DNA of 36,121 bases from Frankia sp. AiPa1 (lineage in GTDB: Bacteria; Actinomycetota; Actinomycetes; Frankiales; Frankiaceae). The stretch covers positions 1 to 36,121 of the forward strand of contig NZ_JALKFZ020000130.1 in the NCBI RefSeq assembly GCF_023243075.1, in the 5' to 3' direction. Below the pieces are notes generated by a model. That model made no database searches. It was not told where the DNA came from and saw nothing but the letters and a program-made list of their open reading frames with translations. The position numbers were made by a program, and so were the translations under genes. Shown here piece after piece: positions 1-9,900 of this stretch; the first letter of the stretch is position 1, and the number at the start of each line of letters is the position of its first letter.

Positions 1-60
1 TGGCAGTTCACCACCGACGACGCCCGCACCAAACTCCGCCACCTATACCCCACACATTAG
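1..60 (+). CDS. C-terminal tail of a probable IS630-like transposase (partial)
   Basis: Frame 1 is open from the first base to a TAG at 58-60 and encodes 19 residues that include the string WQFTTDDAR and end KLRHLYPTH. I recognise this type of ending (aromatic, FTTDDAR, then LRxLYP) from actinobacterial IS630-family transposases, but the family call rests on this short tail only. The rest of the gene lies left of the window. It would mark an insertion sequence next to the AbiJ-type gene. It could equally be a decayed copy. Confidence 0.5.
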   Translation, partial: WQFTTDDARTKLRHLYPTH

Positions 61-126
61 CAGCGACAGTCTACTAGAGATCCGCACACTCCTTGTATGT
101 AGCTAGGGAAGCAACCGGCGCCAACA

Positions 127-1050
127 ATGTCAGGATCATCCAAGCCGTACGACCTTCGTGCCGCGATCGCCGACTCCGTCGCCGAGCACGTGAAGGCTTA
201 CGACGTCGCAGAGTTCTGCGAGGGTCTCGGCCTCGCTCCTGTGGTGGAGGGCGAGGACCCTTTCCGCAGCAAGCGGATCTACGTCCAAAGCAAGCTCATG
301 GGCAAGCCAATGGCGGAGCTGCGGCGGATCGCCGGCCGCCTCCTGGAGGAGTGGGACGACCCGTCCCTGCAGACGATGGTCGATGGCCTTGCTGCACGCG
401 GCGTCCGCGGCGAGGTTCGCAATCTCATCTTCGCCTCAACAGGACCCAAACCCAAGATCGTGCTCCGAGACGCCATCGACAACGTGGTCGAAGTCGTCGA
501 GAACGGGCAGTTCTGCCTTTACTACGATCGACCCGTCAGCGAAGGCGGGCTCATGTGGTCGGAGCTCGTGGACTGGTGGTCAGCGGCCTTGAAGACGGCT
601 AACACCGACGTTGCCGCCCGGCATCTGTGGACCCGTCTTCACACATCCCTCGACAGCGATCCCGAGAAGACGCTGTTTCGCAGCTACACGAAGCGGTACC
701 AGGCCGGCTTCGACCAGCCCGCCCTGATCCCGCAGGTGTATCTGCACTACGACCCGTACAGCAGCACAGGTGGCCGACGCTCGGCGCTCGTGCGGCAGCG
801 GATGGACTTCTTGCTGCTGCTGCCAGGTCGGCGACGGGTGGTCATCGAGATCGACGGCAAGCACCACTATGCCCGCCCTGACGGGACGGCCGATCCCGCA
901 GCGTACGCGGCCATGATGGCCGAGGACCGGCGTCTGCGACTGCGGGGATACGAGGTGCACCGGTTCGGTGGCTGGGAGTTCGTCGACAACACTGCTGCCC
1001 ACCTAACGCTGGATGCGTTCTTCGACGAGCTGCTCGACGACCCAACGTAG
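127..1050 (+). CDS. AbiJ-NTD3-type protein with C-terminal PD-(D/E)XK nuclease; probable abortive-infection effector
   Basis: A 307-residue two-domain protein. Residues 1 to about 152 fit the AbiJ N-terminal domain 3 pattern: a helical start, then NLIFASTGPKPKIVL (99-113), a conserved DAIDN, LYYDRP and a closing GLxWSELVDWW. The C-terminal part, from about 223, is a Vsr/DUF559-like nuclease fold. It has D227 (in MDFLLL), E241 and K245 (in VIEIDGKHHY), then a basic helix with DRRLRLRGYEVHRF. Proteins with AbiJ N-terminal domains carry varied toxic C-terminal domains and act in phage exclusion, so the inference is that this cuts nucleic acid on infection. The ATG at 127 has no clear ribosome binding site close by; AGGGAAG lies 14 bases upstream. 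It stands alone between a transposase tail and a regulator. Confidence 0.75.
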   Translation: MSGSSKPYDLRAAIADSVAEHVKAYDVAEFCEGLGLAPVVEGEDPFRSKRIYVQSKLMGKPMAELRRIAGRLLEEWDDPSLQTMVDGLAARGVRGEVRNLIFASTGPKPKIVLRDAIDNVVEVVENGQFCLYYDRPVSEGGLMWSELVDWWSAALKTANTDVAARHLWTRLHTSLDSDPEKTLFRSYTKRYQAGFDQPALIPQVYLHYDPYSSTGGRRSALVRQRMDFLLLLPGRRRVVIEIDGKHHYARPDGTADPAAYAAMMAEDRRLRLRGYEVHRFGGWEFVDNTAAHLTLDAFFDELLDDPT

Positions 1051-1230
1051 TCGTCACACAACGTCAACCGGCAGTCAGCCCGCGGAACGCTCTTTTGCTC
1101 TTCACCAAGGAATGCTGCAGCAAGCACGCTCCGGAGCACGGCGTGCGCTAACGTGACAGATCCATACCGTAGGATCGCTTCCGGTGGCTGATCGCGGCGG
1201 GCGACGGCCTCATTTTCCCAGTCCAGAGGG

Positions 1231-2943
1231 TTGGGTGAGCCGGCAGTGGCCCGTGTCAGTCAACGTGCTGAGCAGCGGCAGCTTCGTGGTCGGATGCGCG
1301 AGTTCGGTATGAGCCATGACGAGATCGCCGGCGAGTTCGGACGGCGGTTTCGCTTCCGGCCCCGGGCCGCGTTCCGGCACGCGTTCGGGTGGACGCTCCA
1401 GGAGGCTGCCGACGCGATCAATGCTCAGGCGGCGAGCCTCGGGCTCGATCCGGACGGCCGGGCGAGCATGACAGGGCCGCGGCTGTCGGAGCTTGAGTCC
1501 TGGCCGGCCTCGGGCGCGCGGCGACCCACCCCGCAGATCCTCGCTCTGCTCGCGCACGTGTATGGCACGGGCATCCATCATCTTCTCGACCTTGAAGACC
1601 GCGAGCACCTGGCACCCGCGGACCTTCTTCTCCTCGACAGCTGCGTGCGCGAGGTCAGCGCGGCGCGCGGCCGGCCGCCGGCCATGTCAGCCGGCGCCGT
1701 TCGTGGTCGCGACACTCCTCGATGGCCCGGGGCCGCGGGCGGGCTGCCGCAGCCTGCGCTTCTGCCGGTAGTCGTGGACAATGAGCCAATATCCAGGCCT
1801 CCTGCCCTGCGTTCGCGGACGCCGGTGCCTGTCGGGGTCGAGGGAGAGGGGTCACCGACGAAGCGTCGCGAGGTTCTCGCCGCGGCGGGCGCGTCTGCCG
1901 TCGCGGCCCTGCTCGCCCAGTCGGCGGTGGAGTCGGCGATGTTCGGGCAGCGCTGGGAGGAGTCCGATCTCGGCTCGACGACGCTGGAGCACCTTGATCT
2001 GGAGGTGCAGCGGTTCGGCCTGTCCTACTTGCATACGCCGCCCGAGCAGCTGTTCATGCAGGTGCGGGAGTGCCGGCAGCGGGTCTCCGCGATGGTGGCG
2101 GGACGCCAGACGCTGAGCCAGCGGCAGCGCCTGTGCGTCGTCGGTGGATGGCTGTCGGGGCTGATGGGACATCTGGCGCTCGATCTCGGTGACAGCGCCG
2201 TGGCTCACGCGCACTGCCTGACGGCGTGGCAGCTCGCCATGGAGTCCGGCGACGCTCGGCTGGGCGGGTGGGTCCGAGGAACCCAGGCGATGATCGCCTT
2301 CTACACCGGCGACGCAGCGGACGCGTTGCGTTACGCCCTGGCTGGCCTGGACGTCGCCCCGCGGAACTCCTTCCTCCAGACTCGGCTTCTCGCGCAGCAG
2401 GGACGAGCCCATGCGCGCCTGGGCGATGCCGACGGTGTCAGCGTCGCGTTCGCCCGTGCGGAGGACTCCTTCGAGTCGGTGACGGAGAAGGCGTCGCACA
2501 GCATCTTCTCCTTCGACTACCCCTACCTGCCGTTCTACGCCGGCACGGCCTACACAGCGCTCTCCAGGCCCGAGAAGGCGCGGACCTTCGCCCAGCAGGC
2601 GGTGACGTTGTGCGACGCGGCGGCGGCGAACTGGCCGGTCGCGCGGGCCCTGGCCCGGGTCGACCTCGCGCTCGCCGCGGTGCGGCAGAAGGAACCGGAC
2701 AGGGCGTGCGCCGTGACCGTCGAGGCGCTGGAGATCTGCGCGACCGAGCGCCCGGTGGATCTGATCGTTCGCCGCACCGGTGAGGTCGTGCGGGAGCTGC
2801 GTCCCTACCAGGAGCTGTCGGCCGTCCGCGACCTATACGAGCGCCAGACGAACCTGTCCCGCACGGTCCGAGGCATGCAGCGGACCCCTTCCAACCCCGG
2901 CGCCGGTTCAGCGGCACATGATCGACAGGCGGACATCCTCTAG
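1231..2943 (+). CDS. Helix-turn-helix transcriptional regulator with TPR-like C-terminal region
   Basis: A protein of up to 570 residues typical of large actinomycete regulators. An N-terminal helix-turn-helix region (about 48-115) holds FGWTLQEAADAIN and GPRLSELESWP, followed by a Pro/Arg-rich linker. A long all-helical region (about 230-540) has repeated A/L-rich helix pairs such as LARVDLALAAVRQK, consistent with tetratricopeptide-like repeats. The open frame begins at a TTG (1231); a GTG at 1246 or ATG at 1294 are also possible, and the purine run CAGAGGG at 1224-1230 would favour the GTG. It overlaps the next gene by one base (TAGTG), so the two are probably co-translated. As the nearest regulator to the lanthipeptide operon it may control it, but this is inference. 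Confidence 0.7.
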   Translation: MGEPAVARVSQRAEQRQLRGRMREFGMSHDEIAGEFGRRFRFRPRAAFRHAFGWTLQEAADAINAQAASLGLDPDGRASMTGPRLSELESWPASGARRPTPQILALLAHVYGTGIHHLLDLEDREHLAPADLLLLDSCVREVSAARGRPPAMSAGAVRGRDTPRWPGAAGGLPQPALLPVVVDNEPISRPPALRSRTPVPVGVEGEGSPTKRREVLAAAGASAVAALLAQSAVESAMFGQRWEESDLGSTTLEHLDLEVQRFGLSYLHTPPEQLFMQVRECRQRVSAMVAGRQTLSQRQRLCVVGGWLSGLMGHLALDLGDSAVAHAHCLTAWQLAMESGDARLGGWVRGTQAMIAFYTGDAADALRYALAGLDVAPRNSFLQTRLLAQQGRAHARLGDADGVSVAFARAEDSFESVTEKASHSIFSFDYPYLPFYAGTAYTALSRPEKARTFAQQAVTLCDAAAANWPVARALARVDLALAAVRQKEPDRACAVTVEALEICATERPVDLIVRRTGEVVRELRPYQELSAVRDLYERQTNLSRTVRGMQRTPSNPGAGSAAHDRQADIL

Positions 2944-3722
2944 TGGATCTTCATCTGAACGGTAAGATCGCGCTCGTCACCGGTGGTTCCCGCGGCATCG
3001 GCCGGGCGATCGCGTCCCGCCTTGCGGCCGAGGGCTGCCGGGTCGGGATCTGCGGACGCGACTCCGATGCCCTGGCCCAGGCCACAGCGAGCCTCGACCT
3101 GGCCGACTCGGACGTGTTCAGCCTGACGGCCGACGTGACCAGGCCTGGCGACGTCGAGCGGTTCGTCGAGGAGGCGGCCGATCGCTTCGGAGGCGTCGAC
3201 CTGTTGGTCGCGAACGTCGGTGGCACCGTCGGAGGGGACCTTCTCGACTCCACCCCCGAGGACTGGGCGCAGACGTTCGACCTCAACGCCGGCCACGCCG
3301 TCCGAGCCATCCGCACGGCCGTCCCGCACATGACGAAGCACGGCGGCGGATCGGTCGTCATCGTCTCGTCGATCTCGGCCTCGAAGCCGTCGCCCCGGGC
3401 GCAGTACGGGGCGGCCAAGGTCGCGGAGATCTACCTGGCCTCAGCCTTCGCCCGGGAGCTGGGGCCGTTCAACGTGCGGGTCAACGCGGTGAGCCCAGGG
3501 TCCATCCTCTTCCCCGGGGGCGGCTGGGAGAACTACGCCCGCCAGCATCCGGAGGACTTCGAGACCTTCGTGCAGCGGGACTTCCCCGCGCACCGGCTGG
3601 GCACCGCCGAGGAAGTCGCGGACGTGGTGGCCTTCCTGCTGTCCGACCGGGCCAGCTGGGTGAACGGAGCCGACATCGCCGTCGATGGCGCTCAAGGCCG
3701 GCCGAGCGCCCGCGGGTACTGA
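2943..3722 (+). CDS. Short-chain dehydrogenase/reductase (SDR) family oxidoreductase
   Basis: A 259-residue classical SDR, the usual family length. The nucleotide-binding motif TGGSRGIG lies at residues 13-20. The NNAG position reads as the divergent ANVGG. The catalytic set is Ser142/Ser143 (VSSIS), Tyr155 and Lys159 (YGAAK). The C-terminal WVNGADIAVDG is the usual substrate-side ending. Arg in CGRDSD after the second strand suggests NADP(H) preference. The GTG start overlaps the stop of the regulator by one base. The stop lies only 12 bases from the end of the convergent lanthipeptide operon, with no evident hairpin between them. The substrate is unknown; tailoring of the nearby peptide product is possible but unsupported. 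Confidence 0.85.
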   Translation: MDLHLNGKIALVTGGSRGIGRAIASRLAAEGCRVGICGRDSDALAQATASLDLADSDVFSLTADVTRPGDVERFVEEAADRFGGVDLLVANVGGTVGGDLLDSTPEDWAQTFDLNAGHAVRAIRTAVPHMTKHGGGSVVIVSSISASKPSPRAQYGAAKVAEIYLASAFARELGPFNVRVNAVSPGSILFPGGGWENYARQHPEDFETFVQRDFPAHRLGTAEEVADVVAFLLSDRASWVNGADIAVDGAQGRPSARGY

Positions 3723-3734
3723 CCGAGATCACCG

Positions 3735-4847
3735 TCACTGAGGGTGTATCGACGCAACGATCGCAGCTTCGGCGGTGCGGGCGGAGCTGAGAACGGACTC
3801 CAGCAGCGGTTCAGGCAGGGTTCCCGCTCTCAGGCCGGAGACGTTGAGAAGGTCGGCGAGCGCCTCGTCCTGCGCGGCGGTCAGTTCGATCACCTGGGTG
3901 GGGCGAAGTCGGAGCACGTCCCGTGCCGCGTATCCGTCCTTGGTTTCGATCACCTCGTTAACGGCCTGGGCGAGGACGCGGGCGGCAGTGTCCGGGTCGG
4001 TGGCGGCGGCGAGAGCGGCCACGGCCATGCCGAGGTGGACGCGGAAGACCGCGTAGCCAGGAGTCGGGCGTTGTCCCAGGAAGTGCCCGATCATGGTGGT
4101 GACGCTGCGTACTGTGGGTGCGCCCTCGGCGCAGATCACTTCCAGGCAGGAGGCGACCTGGAGCTCCCACGGGTACGTCGGCGTGCCCTCCGCCAAGGTC
4201 GTGCGGGCCTTGGCTGACATCCCGTTCAAGCAGTGAGCGAGGATCTTCGCCTGGCGTCCCTCCAGGAGATGCAGTCCGATCCCTCGGTGCGTTCCCGCAT
4301 GGGTGACCGCGTCGTCCCAGCGGCCGGCGAGTGCCAGGGCGCGGACGCCGTCCCCGACGAGGTGCAGCCACACCCATTCGCGCAGCTTGTGGCGCTCGTC
4401 GCGGGTGCCGGTGAGGTCGGCCAGCGGGAGGACCTGGCCGTCGATGATCAGGTCAGTGTTCGACGAGACGGCCTGGAACATCGAGGTGAGAAGCCCGAGC
4501 GCCTGCTCCCCGTCGCTGGCGCGGATCTGGAGCCGGGCGAGGTTGAGGGCCGGTTCGAGCATGTATCTGGCCTGGTGGATGGTGAGCGGGCGCGGGGCGG
4601 CGCGGTAGATGTTGATGTGCTGCCAGCACAGATCACGAGCGAGGGGCGTCAGGCCACAGTCGCTGGCGAGCAGCGCCGCCTTGTTCAGAGCATGCGCCCC
4701 TTCGGCCAGTCCGTCCGCGCCGTCCCGGGCCGCTGCTTGGGCGATCTCTGCGATCTCCGCAACTCGATCAGGCAGAGGCGGACAGGCAAGGCGGGGACGG
4801 CCGATCAAGGGGAAGAAGCAGGCTACGGCCAATGCTGCGGGATTCAT
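3735..4847 (-). CDS. Helical-repeat protein of unknown function, last gene of the lanthipeptide operon
   Basis: A 370-residue protein starting at an ATG six bases after the stop of the preceding gene, so almost certainly part of the lanthipeptide operon. It is almost wholly alpha-helical: repeated amphipathic Ala/Leu-rich helices (for example MLEPALNLARLQIRA and GDGVRALALAGRWDDAV), consistent with a TPR-like solenoid. I see no enzymatic motif, no membrane segment and no DNA-binding domain. The first 20 residues are hydrophobic and end in basic residues, but do not look like a secretion signal. Proteins of this size and composition occur with FxLD-type lanthipeptide genes in actinomycetes. A scaffold for the modification enzymes or a regulatory partner are possible roles; neither is shown. 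Confidence 0.6.
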   Translation of the reverse strand: MNPAALAVACFFPLIGRPRLACPPLPDRVAEIAEIAQAAARDGADGLAEGAHALNKAALLASDCGLTPLARDLCWQHINIYRAAPRPLTIHQARYMLEPALNLARLQIRASDGEQALGLLTSMFQAVSSNTDLIIDGQVLPLADLTGTRDERHKLREWVWLHLVGDGVRALALAGRWDDAVTHAGTHRGIGLHLLEGRQAKILAHCLNGMSAKARTTLAEGTPTYPWELQVASCLEVICAEGAPTVRSVTTMIGHFLGQRPTPGYAVFRVHLGMAVAALAAATDPDTAARVLAQAVNEVIETKDGYAARDVLRLRPTQVIELTAAQDEALADLLNVSGLRAGTLPEPLLESVLSSARTAEAAIVASIHPQ

Positions 4848-4853
4848 GATCCG

Positions 4854-5822
4854 TTAGTCCCCGGGCAGGAGGGCTGTGGCAGCCGCGCGGGCGAGAACGG
4901 CCTGACTGGTGGCGGAGAGGCCGAACCGGTTCCAGTGGAAGATCAGCACATGGGTGAGGATCGCCCGAAGCCCGCGGCCGAGCTGTGTCTGTGCGACGGC
5001 GTCGCCGAGTTGACGGCCGGCGGTGTGGAAGGCGGTGAGCCAGGGGGCGGCATGCGCGACCGGCCCGCCGGAGGCGAACAGGTCGCTGCTGGGCAGGTCG
5101 GGGATGGACAGAAGCAGCCGCACGTTCGCGGTGAGCTGAGCGATCTTCGGGTGGTCGGCGGCCGGTGAGACGGGACGTAGCCCGGCGACCCGGGCGAAGA
5201 CGTCGCCGCGTTCGAAGGTGTCGAGCCCGGCTGCCTGCAGCAGGCCGTTGATCAGAAGGATCGAGAGCTCGCGGCGGCCGAGGCCCGGGGTGTCGTGGCG
5301 CAGGTAGTCGAGGACGCCGCGGCTGTCGGCGCAGAACAGTTCATGGACGGCGTTCATCCCGGTTGGGCCGCCGAAGGCGAAGGTTTCCGGTTCGTAGACC
5401 GTCGACCACCAGCGAGTGAGGGCTCCGGTGGCGGTCAGTTCGTCAAGCACCTGGTCGACGGCCGTGGTGTCCGCGCGGTGCAGGCGGAGCCGCCAGCAGG
5501 GGTGCTTGCGCAGGAACCACCAGTCGCCGACCGCGCCGCCGGTCTGGAGCCGATCCAGGCGTGGACCGAGCTGTGTGGCGGCGGTGGCTTCGGCGGTGGA
5601 CCAGACGGGGAACTGGACCCGTACCTGGTAGCAGTTCTGGTCGGCGCGCTGTTCGAGCGCCGCGAGTCCAGCCGCCTGGTAGACCCGTACCGCGTCGTCC
5701 AGGTCGGAGGGATTGAGCGCGTTGCTGGTGGCGGTGGTGTGCAGGTCGGCGCCGGCGAGCACCGCGAGGACGCCGGCAGCGAGGTCTTGGGGGGCGGTGA
5801 CGCTCAGGCTATGAGCAGGCAT
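4854..5822 (-). CDS. Standalone thiopeptide-type bacteriocin biosynthesis protein (SpaB_C/LanB elimination-domain-like)
   Basis: 322 residues from the ATG at 5822 (MPAHSLSV), which overlaps the end of lanC by 19 bases. The open frame extends further upstream, but that part is Pro/Arg-rich shadow of lanC. The body fits the thiopeptide-type biosynthesis domain related to the C-terminal part of LanB. It has WWFLRKHPCWRLRL near the start, TFAFGGPTGMNAVHELFCADS (with the FGG and LFxxDS signature), then RRELSILLINGLLQAAGL and a C-terminal FHWNRFGLS. In this family the fold performs glutamate elimination or binds the peptide. LanB in this operon carries its own C-terminal copy, so this second one may serve a different round of dehydration or help recruit the substrate. 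A slightly earlier ATG (5831) is an alternative start. Confidence 0.8.
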   Translation of the reverse strand: MPAHSLSVTAPQDLAAGVLAVLAGADLHTTATSNALNPSDLDDAVRVYQAAGLAALEQRADQNCYQVRVQFPVWSTAEATAATQLGPRLDRLQTGGAVGDWWFLRKHPCWRLRLHRADTTAVDQVLDELTATGALTRWWSTVYEPETFAFGGPTGMNAVHELFCADSRGVLDYLRHDTPGLGRRELSILLINGLLQAAGLDTFERGDVFARVAGLRPVSPAADHPKIAQLTANVRLLLSIPDLPSSDLFASGGPVAHAAPWLTAFHTAGRQLGDAVAQTQLGRGLRAILTHVLIFHWNRFGLSATSQAVLARAAATALLPGD

Positions 5823-6988
5823 GTGTCCCATCCCGTGCGTGGCGGTCCGACGTGTCGGGTGGATTCCAGCGCCAGGGCAATGCCCGCGGCGCCGGTCAGC
5901 AGCCCGCTGTCCTGCTCGCTGGAGGTGGAGGAGGCGGTGGACTGCGCGAGCCGGGTGGCGATCGCGGGAAGTCGGCGGCCGATGGCGGAGCTTCGTGCGT
6001 CGCGGGCGGCTCGGTAGGCGGTTTGGTAGATCCCTGCCAGGCCGTGGCACAGGCCTAGATCGCTGATCCGGTCGAGCTGGGTGTCGGTCAGGGCGGCGGC
6101 GAGGGTGGCCTCGGCGTCCTGTGCCCGTCGCTGATCGTGGGTGGCCAGGGCGGCGAGCTGCTGGGCGCGGGCGATGCCGATCGTGCCGTAGCACCAGGAG
6201 ACGCGGCCGGGACTGGTCTGGGTGGGGCGGCCGGTACGCAGGTCCTCGCGGGTGATCCACTGTGGCCACCATGGGCTGTCCGCACCGTTCTGGCGCCACT
6301 GGTCGAACCAGCCGGTCAGGGTGGCGATCGCTTCGTCCTGGCCGTCGACCAGGCATCCTCTGGCAGTGGCGAGAGCGAGGAGGGCAAGCAGGCCGGCCGC
6401 GCCGTGTGCCATGCCGAGGTTCGCGTGCCCGCCCGGGGTCGGCAGAGTGTCGTCCGGGTCATGTGCGACCCACCAGCCCGGCAGGTCGACACCGTTCTCA
6501 CGGCGCGGCCGGGTCAGGCTGACCGTGTACCGCAGGACGTCGGCGAGGATTTCGCTGTCGGGGTGGCTGCGGAGCAGGAGGGCACCGATGCCAGTCAGGC
6601 CGTAGAAGAGGTCGTATTCGGCGAAGGTGGTGGGGTCGCCGCGTTCGGCTCTGCGGGCGGTGAGGGTCAGCCGGCGGCGGGTCAGGCGCAGCACGTGGGT
6701 GTCCAGCGTGTCGCGGGCGCTGCGGTAGCGGGGATTGCCGTCGGCGGCGGCCTGCAGGAGGAAGGCCAGGGCAGGCGCCCCGTAGTACAGGCCGGTGTGT
6801 TCGGCGGCATCGATCGGCCCGGCGACGGCCCGCCGGAGGTGGGCCTGCGCGGTGTTCCAGCTACCCGAGCCGGTCCGGGCCCGCTCGATGTTCAGCAGCG
6901 CCGTTCCGGCTGGGCCCCGGGCCAGGGACTGCCTGATCGCGTCGTCGGCGGAGAACGTCTCCACCGCGGCGGCAGCGGCGGGGATCAC
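5804..6988 (-). CDS. lanC: Lanthionine synthetase C family protein (LanC cyclase)
   Basis: A 394-residue cyclase that adds Cys thiols to dehydrated Ser/Thr to form (methyl)lanthionine rings. The three zinc ligands are visible: Cys266 in WCYGTIG, Cys314 and His315 in LCHGLAGIY. The conserved HGxAG box (MAHGAAGLL, His195) and the earlier glycine-rich turns (YYGAPAL, YGLTGIGAL, and TGAAGIAL near the end) mark the alpha/alpha barrel of LanC. The GTG start overlaps the lanB stop as GTGA, so translation is coupled. The length is usual for class I LanC. It acts in the cytoplasm with LanB on the precursor encoded at 10171-10362. Confidence 0.92.
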   Translation of the reverse strand: MIPAAAAAVETFSADDAIRQSLARGPAGTALLNIERARTGSGSWNTAQAHLRRAVAGPIDAAEHTGLYYGAPALAFLLQAAADGNPRYRSARDTLDTHVLRLTRRRLTLTARRAERGDPTTFAEYDLFYGLTGIGALLLRSHPDSEILADVLRYTVSLTRPRRENGVDLPGWWVAHDPDDTLPTPGGHANLGMAHGAAGLLALLALATARGCLVDGQDEAIATLTGWFDQWRQNGADSPWWPQWITREDLRTGRPTQTSPGRVSWCYGTIGIARAQQLAALATHDQRRAQDAEATLAAALTDTQLDRISDLGLCHGLAGIYQTAYRAARDARSSAIGRRLPAIATRLAQSTASSTSSEQDSGLLTGAAGIALALESTRHVGPPRTGWDTCLLIA

Positions 6989-9900
6989 CGGGCACCGGCC
7001 AGGGCCAGGTGGCGCAGCGCGGCGGCGCGGGCGAGGCGCCCGGTCTCCTTCTCCAGGGTTGGATCGACACCGACCGCGCGCACATGGTGCTCGTGCAGGA
7101 GGGTCCGCAGCACTGTCCGTGGATCACGCTGCCGCGCGAGTGCCTGGTAGTACAGAGCCAGTGCGGTGGTTCGGGCGTTCCAGGCTCCCACGACCGCCTC
7201 ACCGCCGGCGAGCGCGCGAACCGCCTGGTGGTCACCGCCGGGATCGGCCAGGTCGAGAGTGCGGTCCCGCAGGGTGCGATCCAGGGCGCCGTGCTCCTGC
7301 CGAAGGCATCTGACGAGGGCCTGGTGCCCGGCCAGCGGGTCGGGGGCGAAGGAGGCGGCCAGGTCCACCATCGATGCTGCGGCCAGGGCTTGGGCGGAGA
7401 TCCCGGACGTCTGGGCTGCCGTGATCTGGGCGATGGCGCAGAGGGTGTCGGCGGCGAACACCGACTCGGCGGCGGCCAGCGCGTCACCGTCGCCGTAGCG
7501 GGCGAGGTGCAGCGGAGAGGTGGCCAGGGTGAGCTGGTTGGGAAGGCCACGGCCCTCCAGGTCGGCCGCGAAGGCGGCCACGGCGGCGGAGACCGGCCCA
7601 TAGTGGTCTGGGCTGTGCAGGCGCAGGAACACCGCAAGGTACTGATCACTCTCAGGAAGGATCATGTCGCGGTGTCGCCGGACCCACCACAGCCCGACAA
7701 GCCCTTCCAGGCTGGCGACCAGCCTCGGCAGGTGGCCGGTGAGGATGTCGTCGAACCGGGCTGGGTTTCCGACGAGCTGCACCTGCAGCAGCGCCGAGTT
7801 ACCCGGGCGAAGGACCGCTCCCGGCGCTGCGGTCATGGGCAGTGGCCGTGCCGGTGGACTGATCGCGGTCAACGGGATCAGCAGCTCGGCCGGCCGGCCT
7901 ATCCAGCCCTGCGCGTCGGGCGGACCGTCTTCCTGTACCTCGATGCGGCCGGCCCGCTCCAGGTGGGTCAGCAGCAGCGCCCGGTCCAGGTGGCGATCCA
8001 GGTCGAGGGGTAGACGAAGCTCGCCGTGGCAGAGCACGACCCGTGCGGGCACGCGCCACCGCTGCCGCCAGGCGCGCAGTGCTTCCTGTCTTTCGTCGCC
8101 GGACTGGCCCCGGGTCAGATCGGTGGAGGTGAGCATCCAGCGGGCGACGGCCAGCACCATGCGGCCGTAGCGGATGCGCGGCACGTAGGGCAGGACACGG
8201 GCCGCGCCGAGGTCGAACCCGCCGAACACGGCGCTGCGGGCGTCGGCGACCTCGGCGAGGAAGCGGGCCAGCGGTGGGCTCTGCACGCTGGTGTCCAGCG
8301 CGTGCGGAATTCGGGGGATCACCCGCCGGCCGGTGGAGCGCTGCACCAGGTATATCTGTGCGGCGTCGGCGGTGACCGCCAGATCGTCAAGTCCGATCAG
8401 CCTGACCTCGGGGCGGCCGGGGTCGGGATGCTCCGAGAGGGAGACGACGTCCGGCAGCAGCGGTTCGACGCGCACCACGTTCTCGTTGTGCGGGCGGCGC
8501 GGCGGGAAGGACAGCTGTGCCGCCAGCGGCTGGTCCCGCTCCCCCGTCTCCGCCCTGGCTGTGTATGTCGCGGCCAGCCGGTCGCGGTCGGCCGGATCGA
8601 GCAGGTGGGCGAACCGTCCGGCCATGCTGGTGCAGGTCCGCGGGGCGGCGGTGACCCGCAGACGGAAGTCCCCGCGGTCGAGCGCGCGGGCCGAGACCGC
8701 CCACACCTCAACGCCGAGCTCGACCCGCTGCGGCGGCACGATGTCCTGGTGCTCCCCGACAGCCAGTGCCTCGACGTCCGCGTCGGTCAGCGCGATCTCC
8801 TCGGCCCCGTCCACGGCGGCCTGCTGGATCAGGGTCAGGAGCGCGGTGTCGCGGTCGGTCAGCATCCGCCAGGCAGGCCTCGCTCGCGGTGCACCGAGGT
8901 ACCCGCCGGGATAACCCAGCCCCGACTCGGCGACCAGCTCCCGCACCGGCACCAGAGCACCGGGGCCGTAGCGGGCCCGGAACCGGGCGTGATAGTCCAA
9001 CCAGGCTACCGAGCCGAACGGCTGGCGAGACAGCCGCAGCAGCACGCTGGCCGCAAGCGCCGCCGCGTCCAGCACCCGCTCCGGCACGGCGATCCTCGCG
9101 TCGAGGCGCGTGTCGACCGCCAGCGCCTGACCGGCGCCCGGTGCAAGCGAGGTCATCCGCGTGGCGACCGTCCGGCGCGTCTGTGCCGCCTGCTGCGGAT
9201 CAGTGGTGCGGTTGTGACCGGCCAGCAGGGCGCGGAGGCTGTCGAGTTCCCGCAGCAGGTCGCTCACGTCGGCCAGGTCCTCCAGGCCAGCTGCGCGTAG
9301 CGCGTCGGCCAAATGGGTGAGGGCATCGACGGCTGTCATCGGTGGTCGCAGGCTCGTGACCAAGAGGCCGCCGTCGACCAGACCGTGCACCAGCGCGCGG
9401 ATCTTGTCTGGGGAGGCGGTGGGGAACCTGGTTGCCGTCCGTGCGACGAGCGTGTCCAGCTGGATCGGGTTGTCGGCCTCCGCCAAGGCGAAGCGGACCG
9501 GCCGTGTCAGCCGTACCGACGACTCCCGCAGCGGCCCCGGGCTCGCAGCACCTGCCTCGGCCCGCCGGTGCACGATGACCCGACCGTCGCGCACGATCCG
9601 CGCGCTGTCGGCCACCACCGTCAGCCGCCCGCGTAGCTCCGGTTGCCCTTCGAGCTGATCGACAAGCGTCGTGGCCCACTCGGCGTCCGCGCGTGCCACG
9701 GCTTGATGTGCGCGTCCCACCTCGGCGGTAGCCGGCCCGACGGTCGCGGTGCTGATGCCGGCGAACATCCCGAACGGCGTCGCGCGCCGCTGCCACCGCA
9801 GCAGGTAGGACGCCACGGCGGTGAGGGCCCGCCGGACCTCCGTCCCGGACCGCTGCCCGGCGCCGTCGTCAAGAATCTGCTCGACCCGGGTACAGAGATT

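Noticed and set aside
93..602. 169-codon frame overlapping the AbiJ-type gene
   Set aside because: Arg-rich shadow in another frame; the 127-1050 frame carries recognisable domains.
4854..6356. A 500-codon version of the thiopeptide-type protein starting far upstream
   Set aside because: The extra 178 codons lie inside lanC, are Pro/Arg/His-rich and carry no family similarity; the start near 5822 gives the right domain.
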